A stretch of DNA of 64,000 nt from Sinorhizobium sojae CCBAU 05684. Its GTDB lineage: Bacteria > Pseudomonadota > Alphaproteobacteria > Rhizobiales > Rhizobiaceae. Below the pieces are notes generated by a model. It did no database searches, was not told where the DNA came from, and worked only from the letters and a program-made list of their open reading frames with translations. Where the stretch lies: NCBI RefSeq assembly GCF_002288525.1, contig NZ_CP023067.1, positions 1,922,001-1,986,000 on the forward strand, in the 5' to 3' direction. Both the position numbers and the translations under genes were made by a program. This document shows, piece after piece, positions 26,464 to 35,800 of the stretch (positions are counted from its first letter, which is position 1; each line of letters starts with the position of its first letter).

Positions 26464-27843
26464 TCACGAGGCCAGCGCGTCGAGCAGCGTCAGTTCCGAC
26501 ATCACGCGGTTCCTCCCGGCGTGCTTTGCCATGTAGAGGAACTGGTCGGCAGCGTGCAGGTAGTTCTCGAAGGATTCGGGCGCCTCTACAGTTGCCAACC
26601 CGATGGAGACCGTGATCGTCAGGTCATCGTCATCGACGACGATCTTGGACTTCGCCAATTCCACCCTAACCCTCTCGCAGAAGGCGAATGCTTGGCGGAC
26701 ATCCAGCCCGTCGAAGAGGATGCCGAATTCCTCGCCGCCGAGGCGGGCAAGCAGATGCTCCTCGCCGACCAGCGCCTTCATCCGCCGCGCGACATGCTTC
26801 AGCACGACATCGCCGATCTCGTGGCCATAAGTGTCGTTGAGGCGCTTGAAGTGGTCGATGTCGAGCACGGCGATCGACGTTCCCTCGCCCCGCCTCAGAC
26901 ATTGATCGACGAGGCGCGGGCCGGTGAGGAAGAAATGACGGCGGTTGAATATCTCGGTCAGATAGTCGCTTGCAGCGGCGCGCCTTAGCCCCTGGATGCG
27001 CTGCTGCAGCGTCGCAGCGTGACGCACACGCCCACAGAACTCCGCCTCGAGGAAGGGTTTGCGGATGAAGTCTGCCCCACCTGCCTCGATGTAGCGCGCC
27101 GCTGAGCGCGCATCACCGTGCTCGCAGAGGCCGATCACCGGCACGGCGTCCTCCTCCTGGCGCTTGCGGACCTCTTCGAGCAAGACCGGAGGCGCACTGT
27201 CGGCACTCTCCGCATCGGCGACAATGACATCGATCGATTCGCCTTGATCCAGAATTTGCAGCGCCTCCCCTGCCTCGGACGCCTCGATCACCGACAGCCG
27301 CTCTCTGCGCAGGATGCCCGCCACTTCAGAACGCGTCTCCCTGTTTGAATCCACGACCAGCACGGTGATCCGGCCGTTCGTCAATGCCCTGTCGACAGCC
27401 ATGAGCAGGCGGTCGATGGATCCCGGCTCGTTCTTGATGATGCAATCGACGACGCCCCTTGCCAGGATCTCGTCACGCGTGCCGTCATTGAAGGCCGCCG
27501 TAAAGACGATGGCAGGCACACGGTTTTCGAGAACGAAGTCCAGCGCCTCGCAATTCGGCGCATCCGGCAGGTTGAGGTCGAGGACGGAGAGCGAGAATGG
27601 CGACTCCACGGCGGCGGCCATTTCCGCCCGGGCAGCGTCTAGCGAGGCACAATGGGTGATGTTGATGCCGTGCGTCAGTTCCAGCCCGTATTTCAGGGCG
27701 GTGGCGAACATGCGCGAATCCTCGATGAGCAGCAGTCGCTTGTCGCGGTGCTTCTGCACATAATTCGCCCGTCTCGACGCGCGGCGCAATCTCACGATTC
27801 CTGCACCCCCACCCCCTTTTGGCGACGCGCGAGCGCGGCGCAT
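26464..27843 (-). CDS. Response regulator REC-REC-GGDEF (PleD-like diguanylate cyclase)
   Basis: Two receiver domains precede a GGDEF domain. REC1 (about 34-150) begins RLLLIEDSRMF and has the phosphoacceptor Asp in SVLDLNLPD. REC2 (about 155-275) has VLVVDSNRE and VIVADAES. The catalytic loop is LGGEEF, an active variant for making cyclic di-GMP. The upstream I-site (RxxD) is replaced by VGEE, so feedback inhibition by product is probably lost. The first 28 residues are basic and low-complexity; the GTG at 27759 (VQKHRDKRLLL) may be the real start. Two-REC response-regulator partner lies just upstream on the same strand. Confidence 0.88.
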   Translation of the reverse strand: MRRARASPKGGGGAGIVRLRRASRRANYVQKHRDKRLLLIEDSRMFATALKYGLELTHGINITHCASLDAARAEMAAAVESPFSLSVLDLNLPDAPNCEALDFVLENRVPAIVFTAAFNDGTRDEILARGVVDCIIKNEPGSIDRLLMAVDRALTNGRITVLVVDSNRETRSEVAGILRRERLSVIEASEAGEALQILDQGESIDVIVADAESADSAPPVLLEEVRKRQEEDAVPVIGLCEHGDARSAARYIEAGGADFIRKPFLEAEFCGRVRHAATLQQRIQGLRRAAASDYLTEIFNRRHFFLTGPRLVDQCLRRGEGTSIAVLDIDHFKRLNDTYGHEIGDVVLKHVARRMKALVGEEHLLARLGGEEFGILFDGLDVRQAFAFCERVRVELAKSKIVVDDDDLTITVSIGLATVEAPESFENYLHAADQFLYMAKHAGRNRVMSELTLLDALAS

Positions 27844-28124
27844 CGCCTTTCACAAATTTTTGCCGTTCATCCGGCTGCCGGCCACCTGCTTCCCGTCGCA
27901 ACGGAGAGGAGGGCCCGCGGCACTCCCAAAAATCACAGCAGGCGCCGGATATGCAATTGCGCCCGGTTCGCGCCCCTTGCTGAAGCCGTGCTTCGACAGG
28001 AGGTGCGGGACCGGGTATTCCCAATTCTGTCCGCGGCGATTGAAGAATGCTCCGGTTGCAATTCCGTTAACAGATCAACCAACAGCCACAACTTTTCGCA
28101 AGCAGCACGACGTCACAATGAGGT

Positions 28125-28958
28125 TCAGGCGGGAACCTTCACCTTCTCGTTCAGTGTCCTGATCTTCGCTAACGTGTCGAGGTTCTGATTGACGCGGCAA
28201 TAGAACTCCTCATTGACGAAGGGGCGAACGACGAAATCGTTGCCCCCGGCTTTGAGGAAGCGCGCGGAAAGCAGCCGGTCGGTGGAAGAGGAAACGCCGA
28301 TGATGCGCAGCTGGTGCGGTCCGCGGGCGGCGCGGATGCGACGCGTCAGTTCGAAACCGTCGATGTCCGGCATGTTGTAGTCGGTGATGACGAGGGCGAT
28401 ATCCGAATGGTTCCTCAGTATCTCGAGCGCGGCCGCACCGCTTTCCGCTGAGCTCGTGCGGAAATTGTAGCGTTTCAGCTGCGTGGTGAGCAGTGCACGC
28501 GCTGTCGGACTATCGTCGACGATCAGCACGTGATGCTTCTGGTTGGTCAGGAACCGGCAGACCGATTCCGCCAGCATGTCGACCGCAAAGACACTGTCCT
28601 TGATGACGTAATCGACAATATCCTTTGCCAGGATCGCCTCGCGGGTGCTCTCCTGGAACGAGCCCGTGAAGACGACCGTCGGCACGCTCATCTCGATCAG
28701 ATAGTTTAGCGCCTCGCCGTTTTCCGCCCCGGGCAGGTTGATATTGGAGATGGCAAGCGTCGGCGGAAAGGATGCATTCTCGATGGCGAACTGCAGATCC
28801 TCAAGATCGCGGCAGACGATCACGTCGATATCGAACAGTTCCTTCAGCCGTTTCGAGACCATGGACGAGAAAAGATTGGAGTCCTCGGCCAGCACGATCC
28901 GGTGCTCGCCAAGAGATTCGCCGGAATAATACATTCCGGAAACGCCGAAGAATGACAT
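28125..28958 (-). CDS. Two-receiver response regulator (REC-REC), first receiver degenerate
   Basis: The 277-residue protein holds two receiver domains and no output domain. REC1 (about 18-135) has IVLAEDSNLF, but the phosphoacceptor position reads ISNINLPG, with Asn in place of Asp. REC2 (about 148-270) is intact (VLIVDDSPTAR and VITDYNMPDIDGFEL). The protein is paralogous to the REC pair of the downstream GGDEF protein and lies 280 bases upstream of it on the same strand. It may act as a phosphate sink or adaptor for that cyclase; this is inference. Confidence 0.87.
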   Translation of the reverse strand: MSFFGVSGMYYSGESLGEHRIVLAEDSNLFSSMVSKRLKELFDIDVIVCRDLEDLQFAIENASFPPTLAISNINLPGAENGEALNYLIEMSVPTVVFTGSFQESTREAILAKDIVDYVIKDSVFAVDMLAESVCRFLTNQKHHVLIVDDSPTARALLTTQLKRYNFRTSSAESGAAALEILRNHSDIALVITDYNMPDIDGFELTRRIRAARGPHQLRIIGVSSSTDRLLSARFLKAGGNDFVVRPFVNEEFYCRVNQNLDTLAKIRTLNEKVKVPA

Positions 28959-29167
28959 TGATCGCCTTCAAGAAAGAGTGTTCCCCGACGACATGCTAGG
29001 GGGAAAAGGCTTTAGGGGGTGTTAATGAGATGATGGGCAAACAACCGGGCATAGCAGCACGCTGCGGTCGACGCGATACCTTGAGGCGCGGTCTCAAATC
29101 GCACCGGGATCTTCGAGCTTCTTCGGCAGCCGCTTGACCCCAATCCCCGGAAGCCTATCTCCGGGTC

Positions 29168-29971
29168 ATGCACACGACTGATCATCGGCCATGGTCCGCC
29201 TCATCAAACCTGCGAGCGCTGTCCGTGGCCATCCGGCGCATTGAACGCGGGCGCGATCCGTGGGCACTGCGCTGGCAGGCGCTGCTGGCTATCATCGATA
29301 TCAGCATACTGGCCTTCTTCCTCCTGGGGCCCTACCTGCGGGCCGGTCCCTCCTATCTGATCATAGACTACACGATCGCGGCCTGGATTGGCGGGGAGTT
29401 GCTCGCACGCGCAGTCGCCGCGTCGTCATTGCGGAACTTCATCAAGAGGCCCATGACGTGGGTCGACCTGGTCATCCTCGGGACATTATTGTTTCCGGAG
29501 GTCCTGTTCAATTTTGCCTTCCTGCGAGCCATGCGCATCTGGGCGGTCGGGAATAGTCCGCTGCTCTGCGAAATCCTGCGCCGCTTCGGGTGGGCGCATT
29601 TGCACGATCTTATCCGGGCCTGCCTGAATTTCCTCGTCTTCCTGTTCGTGGTGACGGGGTTCGTCTACACGACCTTCTTCTATGGACGTGAGGCCGGAGC
29701 GGGATTCGTCGACGCCCTTTATTTCACGGTGGCCACGATTACCACCACTGGCTTCGGCGACATCACGCTTCCCGGCGTGCTCGGCAAGCTGACATCCGTC
29801 GTGACGATGATCGTCGGCATATCGCTTTTCTTCAGACTTGCTCAAGTGATCGTTCGTCCCCACAAGGTGAACTTTCCCTGCCCCAAATGCGGATTGCAGC
29901 GACATGAGGTCGATGCGGTACATTGCAAGGCCTGCGGTCAGCTCCTTAACATCCCGGACGAAGGCGATTGA
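29168..29971 (+). CDS. Voltage-gated-like potassium channel with C-terminal zinc ribbon
   Basis: The 267-residue inner-membrane protein has several hydrophobic segments between about 35 and 235. The pore helix and filter VATITTTGFGDITL lies near 188-201, with TTGFGD as the K+ selectivity filter of ion-transport 2 channels. A final helix (VVTMIVGISLFFRLAQVIV) follows. The C-terminal 35 residues form a zinc ribbon (CPKCGLQ and CKACGQ). A cytoplasmic RCK domain is absent. No neighbours share its function. Confidence 0.85.
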   Translation: MHTTDHRPWSASSNLRALSVAIRRIERGRDPWALRWQALLAIIDISILAFFLLGPYLRAGPSYLIIDYTIAAWIGGELLARAVAASSLRNFIKRPMTWVDLVILGTLLFPEVLFNFAFLRAMRIWAVGNSPLLCEILRRFGWAHLHDLIRACLNFLVFLFVVTGFVYTTFFYGREAGAGFVDALYFTVATITTTGFGDITLPGVLGKLTSVVTMIVGISLFFRLAQVIVRPHKVNFPCPKCGLQRHEVDAVHCKACGQLLNIPDEGD

Positions 29972-30210
29972 GCCATCAAAATACTGACCGCGCTTTCGAT
30001 ATAATATGCCACCATGGGAGAAGCTCTCTATTCGATGTTCTGCGCCAGTCGGTGAAGCCGCAAATCGTGGAAGCGTTCGAGCGGCTTTTTCGGGATGCGC
30101 CGGACCGCAAGCTCTGCCGCGTCAACGCGCTCGCCTTTGCAGCGGCCGGTGGGCTCGACGAGGAAGAGACGATCGCGGGCTCCTGCAGGCCGAGACGCTG
30201 AAGCTGTAAC
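29968..30210 (+). pseudogene. Remnant of an adenylate/guanylate cyclase N-terminal (DUF5939-like) domain
   Basis: One plus-strand frame reads SLFDVLRQSVKPQIVEAFER followed by LFRDAPDRKLCRVNALAFAAAGGLDEEETI. This resembles the start of the DUF5939 region found upstream of class III cyclase domains in rhizobia (FRINPLRFA...GLDEREAIDLFLHAT). The continuation (LLQAETLKL) is in a different frame and the cyclase domain itself is missing. It is a decayed 5' fragment next to an intact channel gene. Confidence 0.45.
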
Positions 30211-30370
30211 CTGGTCCGGTCCGCATTCAGGTCGAGAGCCACACGGAAGTGCGGACCCTGCCGTCGGTCCACAACATGCGACCGGGAATTAAAATCGTTT
30301 CTCCCCTGTCGGCATTCCCCGCCGGCGGACGTCTTAGATGCAGCGACAGGGCGAGCCAGGAGATACGGCC
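29972..30370. other. Stretch without an intact gene between channel and RibD-C genes
   Basis: Apart from the cyclase-like remnant listed separately, about 160 bases before the RibD-C gene look like its leader. No operator or RNA gene was recognised. Confidence 0.35.
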
Positions 30371-31030
30371 ATGAGAAAGATCATTGTTGGTGCATTCACC
30401 AGCCTCGACGGAATCATGCAGGCGCCGGGCGGTCCGCATGAGGATCCAGTCGGCGGCTTTGAATATGGCGGCTGGGCCGCTCCCTATTTCGATGAAGCGA
30501 TGGGCCAGGCGGTGGATGAGATGTTCGCCGAACCCTTCGATCTTCTTCTGGGCAGAAAAACCTACGACATATTCGCGGCCCACTGGCCCTATGCAGGCGC
30601 CAACGATCCGATCGGCACCCTGTTCGACCGCATCACGAAATACGTCGCGACGCGCGACCCGAACCGGCGGCTCGACTGGCAGAACAGCCAGACCCTGGGC
30701 ACGGACGTGGTCGGCACCCTCAGAGCGCTCAGAAGCGAGGAGGGACCGAACTTGTTGACGCAGGGTTCGACCGATTTCCTGCAGACGCTCTTCCAGAACG
30801 ACCTCGTCGACGAGATGTATGTCTCGTTCTTTCCTGTCGTCCTTGGAAGGGGCAAGAGACTCTTCGGCGAGGGTGCGAAACCCATGGCGCTGAACCTCGT
30901 CGGCTCACGGGTTTCCGGATCAGGCGTAACGGTCAACAAATACGTCCGCGCTGGTGACGTCGTGACCGGCTCCTTCGAGTTCGAGCAGCCGACGGAGGCG
31001 GAACTGGAGCGGCGACGGCGGTTGACCTGA
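30371..31030 (+). CDS. Dihydrofolate reductase family (RibD C-terminal-like) protein
   Basis: From ATG 30371 the 219-residue protein begins MRKIIVGAFTSLDGIMQAPG, the beta-strand and substrate loop of RibD_C proteins. It continues with LLGRKTYDIFAAHWP, NLLTQGSTDFLQTLFQNDLV and FPVVLGRGKRLFGEG. These are NADPH-dependent reductase-like proteins of unknown substrate, widespread as stand-alone genes in Rhizobiales. The longer frame from 30338 lacks a ribosome binding site. Confidence 0.87.
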   Translation: MRKIIVGAFTSLDGIMQAPGGPHEDPVGGFEYGGWAAPYFDEAMGQAVDEMFAEPFDLLLGRKTYDIFAAHWPYAGANDPIGTLFDRITKYVATRDPNRRLDWQNSQTLGTDVVGTLRALRSEEGPNLLTQGSTDFLQTLFQNDLVDEMYVSFFPVVLGRGKRLFGEGAKPMALNLVGSRVSGSGVTVNKYVRAGDVVTGSFEFEQPTEAELERRRRLT

Positions 31031-31127
31031 ACAGAGCCGGCGGATTTCCCTTCCCATCATGCGAATACCCACGATTAGCCACGATTTATCGCGTATAATG
31101 GGTTTCAGCTGACAGATGGAGGGTATG

Positions 31128-31547
31128 ATGAGAACCGAAGAAGCCATGCATCCCGGCGTTCGTTGGATCGGGCCGGACACGGACTTGCGTACCATCGCGC
31201 GCATCATGAAAGAGGAGGATATCGGCGCCTTGCCCGTCGGCGAAAATGACCGCCTGATCGGCATGGTAACGGACCGCGACGTTACGTTGCGCGCCTTTGC
31301 CAATGGCGATGACGTCTCTTCGCTCACCGCCCGCGACGTCATGACGAAGGAGATCGTTTACTGCCGCACCAGCGAATCCGTCGAAGACGCCATTCACCTG
31401 ATGGAGTCGAAGAAGATTCGCCGACTTCCGGTCATCAACGACGATAAGCGCATGGTCGGCATGCTGTCTCTGGGCGATGTTTCCCATTGCACCAGCCAGG
31501 AACTGGCCGGCGAACTGGCCAAGGCCGTCAGCGGCCATCACGCTTGA
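31128..31547 (+). CDS. Tandem CBS domain protein
   Basis: The roughly 140-residue protein consists of two CBS motifs: IARIMKEEDIGALPVGENDR with GMVTDRDVTLRAFANG, then VEDAIHLMESKKIRRLPVIN with GMLSLGDVSHC. Such proteins bind adenine nucleotides and regulate partners. The ATG at 31128 follows GGAGGG by a short gap; ATGs at 31116, 31125 and 31146 are alternatives. It stands alone between a RibD-C gene and an MscS-type gene on the opposite strand. Confidence 0.87.
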   Translation: MRTEEAMHPGVRWIGPDTDLRTIARIMKEEDIGALPVGENDRLIGMVTDRDVTLRAFANGDDVSSLTARDVMTKEIVYCRTSESVEDAIHLMESKKIRRLPVINDDKRMVGMLSLGDVSHCTSQELAGELAKAVSGHHA

Positions 31548-31581
31548 CCGGCGCCTGATGCATAGACCGGCGGTGCCCTAC

Positions 31582-31683
31582 CGCATCGGCCCGAAAATCG
31601 GACCCGATTTTCGGAAAGTTCGATGTGTGGATCAAAAACTTACAGCGTCCTTTGTGCGTCCTGAAAGACGCACGGCGCCGTAG
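31582..31683 (+). repeat. RIME-like repeat, copy 5 (full length)
   Basis: GCATCGGCCCGAAAATCGGA with CCCGATTTTCGGAAAGTTCG forms the first palindrome. CTTACAGCGTCCTTTGTGCG with TCCTGAAAGACGCACGGCGC forms the second. It sits between the convergent CBS and MscS-type genes. Confidence 0.7.
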
Positions 31684-31721
31684 TGCCGCCGGCCTCGTTT
31701 GTAAGAATCGATTAGCCGAAT

Positions 31722-34325
31722 TCAGCTCTTCTTCCGAGCGTCAGGCTCCGGTGCGTCTTCATCGACGGGCTGCAACCTCGTCATCACGCGTTTCGCGCGG
31801 GACTTGGAAAAACCTTCATCTTCGAGGGCCTTTTCCAGCGCCGCCTTTTGGTTGTCGTCGTCACCTTCGATATGGATATTGAGGTTGCGCTGGGGAAACG
31901 GAATCTCGATTCCCTCCTCTCGGAAGCGCTCGAAGATCGCAACGCGCAGGTCGTTGCGCACGTCCACGCCGGTCAGGAGATCGGCCAGATATACCCGCAA
32001 CTCGAAATCCAGTGAGAACTCGCCGAAGTTCATGAAGGCGACCGCCGGCTCCGGATTTTTCAGGACCATGGGGTGCTGCTCGGCGATTTCGAGCAGAATC
32101 TGCATGACGCGGCGGGGATCGCTGTCATAGCTGACACCCACCGCAACCTCCGCCCGCCCGACGCGATTGCGATGCGTCCAGTTGCCGACAGACGCGTTGA
32201 TGAGTTCGGAATTCGGCACGATGATCGATTGCTGCTGGAATGTCTCTATTTCGGTTGCGCGGACGGAAATGCGTCGCACGAAGCCTTCCGTCGTGCCGCT
32301 GACGATCCAGTCGCCCACCTTGAAAGGTCTTTCGACCAGCAGGATCAGGCCCGAGACGAAATTCGAAACGACGTTCTGCAGACCGAAGCCAACGCCAAGC
32401 GAGAGAGCACCGGCGACCAGGGCGAGGCTGGAGAGATCGAAGCCCGCCGCCGAAACGGCAATGATGGCCGCGACGCCGATGCCGATATAGCCGATACCGG
32501 TGCGGATCGAATTGCGCACGCCGGCATCGACGCGGCTCCGCGCCATCACGTTCCTGTCGATCCAGGCCTGCATCCACCGCGTCACCGCGTAGCCGAACGC
32601 AAAGAACAGCAGCCCGGCGAGAATGCCCACCAGCGAAATGGTGATCGTGCCGATCCGGATCTCGGTAAGGAGGCGATAGGCCCAGGATTCGATGTCGGCG
32701 ACCTGGAAGCCCCATTGGAGCAGGATAAGCGGGATGAAGGACAGAAGAACGAGCGCATAGATGCCGAGCCCCGCCGCAAGGCCAATCTGATCGAGCGCTA
32801 CCGGCTCGAGGTTGAACCGCCGTTCGAGGTAGCGACCGACAATCGTCTCCGCAAAAGCGCCGTGCTTGGCGACCGATTTTCCGGTGAGAAACCCGATATA
32901 CATCATGACCAGGATCGCACCGGTGACGATGATCTGTGTGGCGACGAAGCGCGCCAGCCCGACATAGCCCGCAAGCGCGATGGCGATCAGCGCCGCTCCC
33001 ATGGCCAGGAGCGATACGGATATGATGCGCGGCCACGGGCGACCCGGGGCGTCGAAAGGGTCGTCGCGCCTGAGCACCGGCCGTATCCAGGCCATCGACA
33101 TCAGGATGAGCCCGATGATGATCGACGCGAGGAAGCTCTTGGCAACCGTCAATATCACGGGCGAACCAAGCGCTTCGCTGATGCTCCCGAGCAGGTAGTC
33201 CAGGCCATTGACGAGCGCCATCACGAAGATCGGCACCATCAGCACTTTTGCACCGCGGTCCGAGAGCCGCACGAGCCGCCAGCCCGAGCGCGTCGGCGAC
33301 AGGACAGAGTTGGCAAGTCTCGTCACAAAGAACAGCGCGACGCCTATGCCGAGCGTGACGGCAATGATCGGCGCGATATCGGGCCGGAGCACATTGAAGC
33401 TGTCGAGGAAGAAATAGCTCGAAGCGGCGAAGGCCGTCAGCGCCGCGGTCGGGATCAGTGTCGACCAGAATGCCACCGACAATTGCCGGAAATAGGTGGG
33501 CTCCTCGTCATATCGCTGGAGAAAGGGAGCGAAGAGCCGGTACCCTCCGGCCAGGAAGAGCAGCGCCGCACAGAGCGACAGGAATATCGCGCTGAGGAAG
33601 GGCACGCGCTTGTAGGTCCAGGCAAAGGTCAGCCAGCTGCTGACGCTGCGCCACAATGCGGCAGCTTCGGCCACCGTCGCCGCGACCGCCTCGCTCAGCA
33701 TCTCTGCCGACACGTCCGTTTGCCTCAGCAATGTGTTTGAGAACAGCGCGCGCCGGGTCGCGGTAATCGTGTTGGCGAGCCTTCTCGCCTCGGCGGCAAG
33801 ACTTTCCGCCCGGGCCGCGACCGCATTGATCGCCGCGCGTTCGGCAAGCAGGCGCTGCCGCTCCTCCGTCACGATTGCCGCTTCCGCCGGCTGGTCCTCG
33901 CCCGGCGGTTCGCCGAGCTCTTCCAGGCGGGCCTTGATCTCGTCGAGTCGTGGTTGGAGGGCCGCAGACGCCGAAACGATGTCCTTGGCAAGAGCGTCAG
34001 CCTCTACTTTCAGTTCGGCAAGGCGTTCGTCGTCCTTTGCATTTGCAACGCGCTCCCCAAGCTGCTGCAGATCGCGCTCGGCTTTGGCCAGTTGCGTTTC
34101 CGCCTGCTGCAGTGCCGGCGTTGCGGCAGCTTCGGCGTCCGCCCCGGCTTGCCTCGGCGGCTGCGCTGGCTGTGCAGGCTCGACCGCCGTTGCGGGCGAT
34201 TGTTGACGAGGCTCGCTCTGCTCTAAGGGCTGAGCCGCTTCCTGTGCCGTCGCCGGCGCGCCGCCCGCGAGCGCCAGCGCAACCAGGGCAAACAAAAGGG
34301 CGGTCAAGTGTGCTGCCGAACGCAA
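31722..34325 (-). CDS. Large mechanosensitive channel, MscS/MscK type with DUF3772-like periplasmic part
   Basis: The 867-residue protein begins with a Sec signal peptide (MRSAAHLTALLFALVALALA). A Pro/Gln/Ala-rich linker and a periplasmic coiled-coil region (about 70-210) follow, then about 11 hydrophobic segments. The MscS core is near the C-terminus: ALSLGVGFGLQNVVSNFVSG is the pore-lining TM3 and entrance, then VERPFKVGDWIVSGTTEGFV and IIVPNSELINASVGNWTH. It should gate on membrane tension and release osmolytes. The charged C-terminal tail (ALEKALEDEGFSKSRAKRVM) is an extra helix. Confidence 0.9.
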   Translation of the reverse strand: MRSAAHLTALLFALVALALAGGAPATAQEAAQPLEQSEPRQQSPATAVEPAQPAQPPRQAGADAEAAATPALQQAETQLAKAERDLQQLGERVANAKDDERLAELKVEADALAKDIVSASAALQPRLDEIKARLEELGEPPGEDQPAEAAIVTEERQRLLAERAAINAVAARAESLAAEARRLANTITATRRALFSNTLLRQTDVSAEMLSEAVAATVAEAAALWRSVSSWLTFAWTYKRVPFLSAIFLSLCAALLFLAGGYRLFAPFLQRYDEEPTYFRQLSVAFWSTLIPTAALTAFAASSYFFLDSFNVLRPDIAPIIAVTLGIGVALFFVTRLANSVLSPTRSGWRLVRLSDRGAKVLMVPIFVMALVNGLDYLLGSISEALGSPVILTVAKSFLASIIIGLILMSMAWIRPVLRRDDPFDAPGRPWPRIISVSLLAMGAALIAIALAGYVGLARFVATQIIVTGAILVMMYIGFLTGKSVAKHGAFAETIVGRYLERRFNLEPVALDQIGLAAGLGIYALVLLSFIPLILLQWGFQVADIESWAYRLLTEIRIGTITISLVGILAGLLFFAFGYAVTRWMQAWIDRNVMARSRVDAGVRNSIRTGIGYIGIGVAAIIAVSAAGFDLSSLALVAGALSLGVGFGLQNVVSNFVSGLILLVERPFKVGDWIVSGTTEGFVRRISVRATEIETFQQQSIIVPNSELINASVGNWTHRNRVGRAEVAVGVSYDSDPRRVMQILLEIAEQHPMVLKNPEPAVAFMNFGEFSLDFELRVYLADLLTGVDVRNDLRVAIFERFREEGIEIPFPQRNLNIHIEGDDDNQKAALEKALEDEGFSKSRAKRVMTRLQPVDEDAPEPDARKKS

Positions 34326-34472
34326 TTCAAAATCCTTCGCAATCCGTCTCTCGCCGATGGCGCCGCCAAGCGATCACGGCCCTTGTCCGATCTCCATAAG
34401 GAACATGGCGAAAACATGCAAAACCGGCACACCGCCGCCACCTCTTACGACCTTCCCGTCAACGAAGCACCG

Positions 34473-35031
34473 TCAAAATCCCGCGCCGGGCTGGGCGAGA
34501 TAGGCCTCCTCCGCCGAGGTCGATCTGCGCCCGACGATGGCGTTGCGATGCGGAAAGCGACCGAACTGCTCGATCACCTGGCGATGGCGAATCGCATAAT
34601 CGAGATAGTTTGGCTCGCCGAGCTCGGTAAAGAGCTTCACGGCCGTCGTCTGATCGGCGAGGTTCTCGGAATGCTCGAACGGCATGTAGAAGAAGGCGCG
34701 CCATTCCGGCGGCACCGCCATGTCGGCGCTAGCGCCTATGGCAAGCTGCGCCTCGCGCAAGGCCAGGCCGTCGGTCGCAAACGCCAGCGGCGATCCGCGA
34801 TACATGTTGCGCGGGAGCTGGTCGAAGAGAAGGAGCCGCAAGCCAATTGCGCGGGTTCGCCCGCCAGACGTCGTCGACATGCCTCGAAAGCGCCAGATGC
34901 GTGTCCTGGAATCGCCGCGCGCACTCGCGATCGAGTTCGGCGCTCGGAGTGAACCAGTGTTCGTAGGAAAGCTCCTCGAACCAGAATTTCAACACGTCAT
35001 CCGGTGTGCAGATCGCGCTTTGGTCAGTCAT
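34473..35031 (-). pseudogene. DUF924 family protein gene with a one-base insertion
   Basis: From ATG 35031 the frame gives MTDQSAICTPDDVLKFWFEE, then WFTPSAELDREC and WRANPRNWLA, the N-terminal third of a DUF924 protein. After codon LA the next frame continues perfectly (LLLFDQLPRNMYRGSPLAFA, then TDGLALREAQ and PHRNAIVGRRSTSAEEAYL) to the stop at 34473. Dropping one C at 34836-34837 restores an uninterrupted protein of about 185 residues with the conserved LLxDQxPRNxYRG motif. DUF924 members are structurally TPR-like and of unknown function. A genuine recent frameshift or a sequencing error. Confidence 0.8.
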
Positions 35032-35107
35032 TCCCACCCTTCCCCCTTCCGACGGTCGCATCGCGTCAAATAGGCGATCGCCCCCGCGATTTCCAGCCGG
35101 GCGCCAG

Positions 35108-35210
35108 CGCATCGGCCCGAAAATCGTACCCGATTTTCCGAAAGCTCGATGCGCAGATTCAAAGAGTTACGGTGACCTTTGCGCCTTTGAAAAGACGCGC
35201 GGCGCTGTAG
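35108..35210 (+). repeat. RIME-like repeat, copy 6 (full length)
   Basis: GCATCGGCCCGAAAATCGTA, CCCGATTTTCCGAAAGCTCG, then ATGCGCAGATTCAAAGAGTT and GACCTTTGCGCCTTTGAAAA with GACGCGCGGCGCTGTAG. It lies between the DUF924 pseudogene and the DUF1636 gene. It is the least degenerate copy in this window. Confidence 0.7.
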
Positions 35211-35270
35211 CTCCACTGAATAGGCCGGCTGACCGACGGACGAACTGCGACGATGACCAGACGGCCCCCC

Positions 35271-35657
35271 TCACTGGAAATGCCCGGCAAGGGCTTCGGA
35301 GACGATCAGCGCCGCCGGGACGCGGGCGAGATTGCCGCCGCCGGCAGGTCTCGGGCCGCCGTCCGCATGGGCGACGGCGAAGTCGACGAGATCGTCGATA
35401 TTCTCTTCCACATCGACATCGCCGAAGAGATAGGTCGCCGTGCCCGACGCCTGGAAGGCAATGGTGCAGGGCCGCGTGCAGGCGGCCATGCACACCGTGC
35501 CGGCGATCGCGAAATCATCGTCGAGCGGCTTGCCGAGCGCCGAAACGCTGCGGTTGAGCATGGCAAGCAACTGGGCGCCCGGACGGCAGGGCCCGCCTGT
35601 GAAGTGGCACTCGGTCGAAAGCGTTATCTTGTGCGCTGATTGATGCGAATTCGCCAT
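35271..35657 (-). CDS. DUF1636 ferredoxin-like metal-binding protein under B12 riboswitch control
   Basis: From ATG 35657 the product has 128 residues. Its Cys pattern is CHFTGGPC near the N-terminus and CMAACTRPC in the middle, a thioredoxin-like [2Fe-2S] ferredoxin arrangement typical of DUF1636. Family members are often found near cobalamin biosynthesis or cobalt uptake genes. A cobalamin riboswitch ends 143 bases upstream on the same strand, so expression should fall when B12 is plentiful. The gene is monocistronic here. Its exact role in cobalt or corrinoid metabolism is unknown. Confidence 0.82.
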   Translation of the reverse strand: MANSHQSAHKITLSTECHFTGGPCRPGAQLLAMLNRSVSALGKPLDDDFAIAGTVCMAACTRPCTIAFQASGTATYLFGDVDVEENIDDLVDFAVAHADGGPRPAGGGNLARVPAALIVSEALAGHFQ

Positions 35658-35800
35658 GGCTGTTCTCCGCCGGCCCCTGCCAGCTTTACAAGCGGGGCCG
35701 CAGAGAAGATAGCGAAAATCCGGACCGACGATTGCCCGCCAGGCAGAAGCCACTTCTTTTCCATCGGAACACCCCGTCCGTTGTGGTTGATCGGTTCGAT

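Noticed and set aside
32073-33740. Long plus-strand open frame (555 codons) opposite the MscS-type gene
   Set aside because: It is the antisense shadow of a well-supported membrane protein gene; composition (Arg/Asp/His-rich) is typical of an antisense frame in high-GC DNA.
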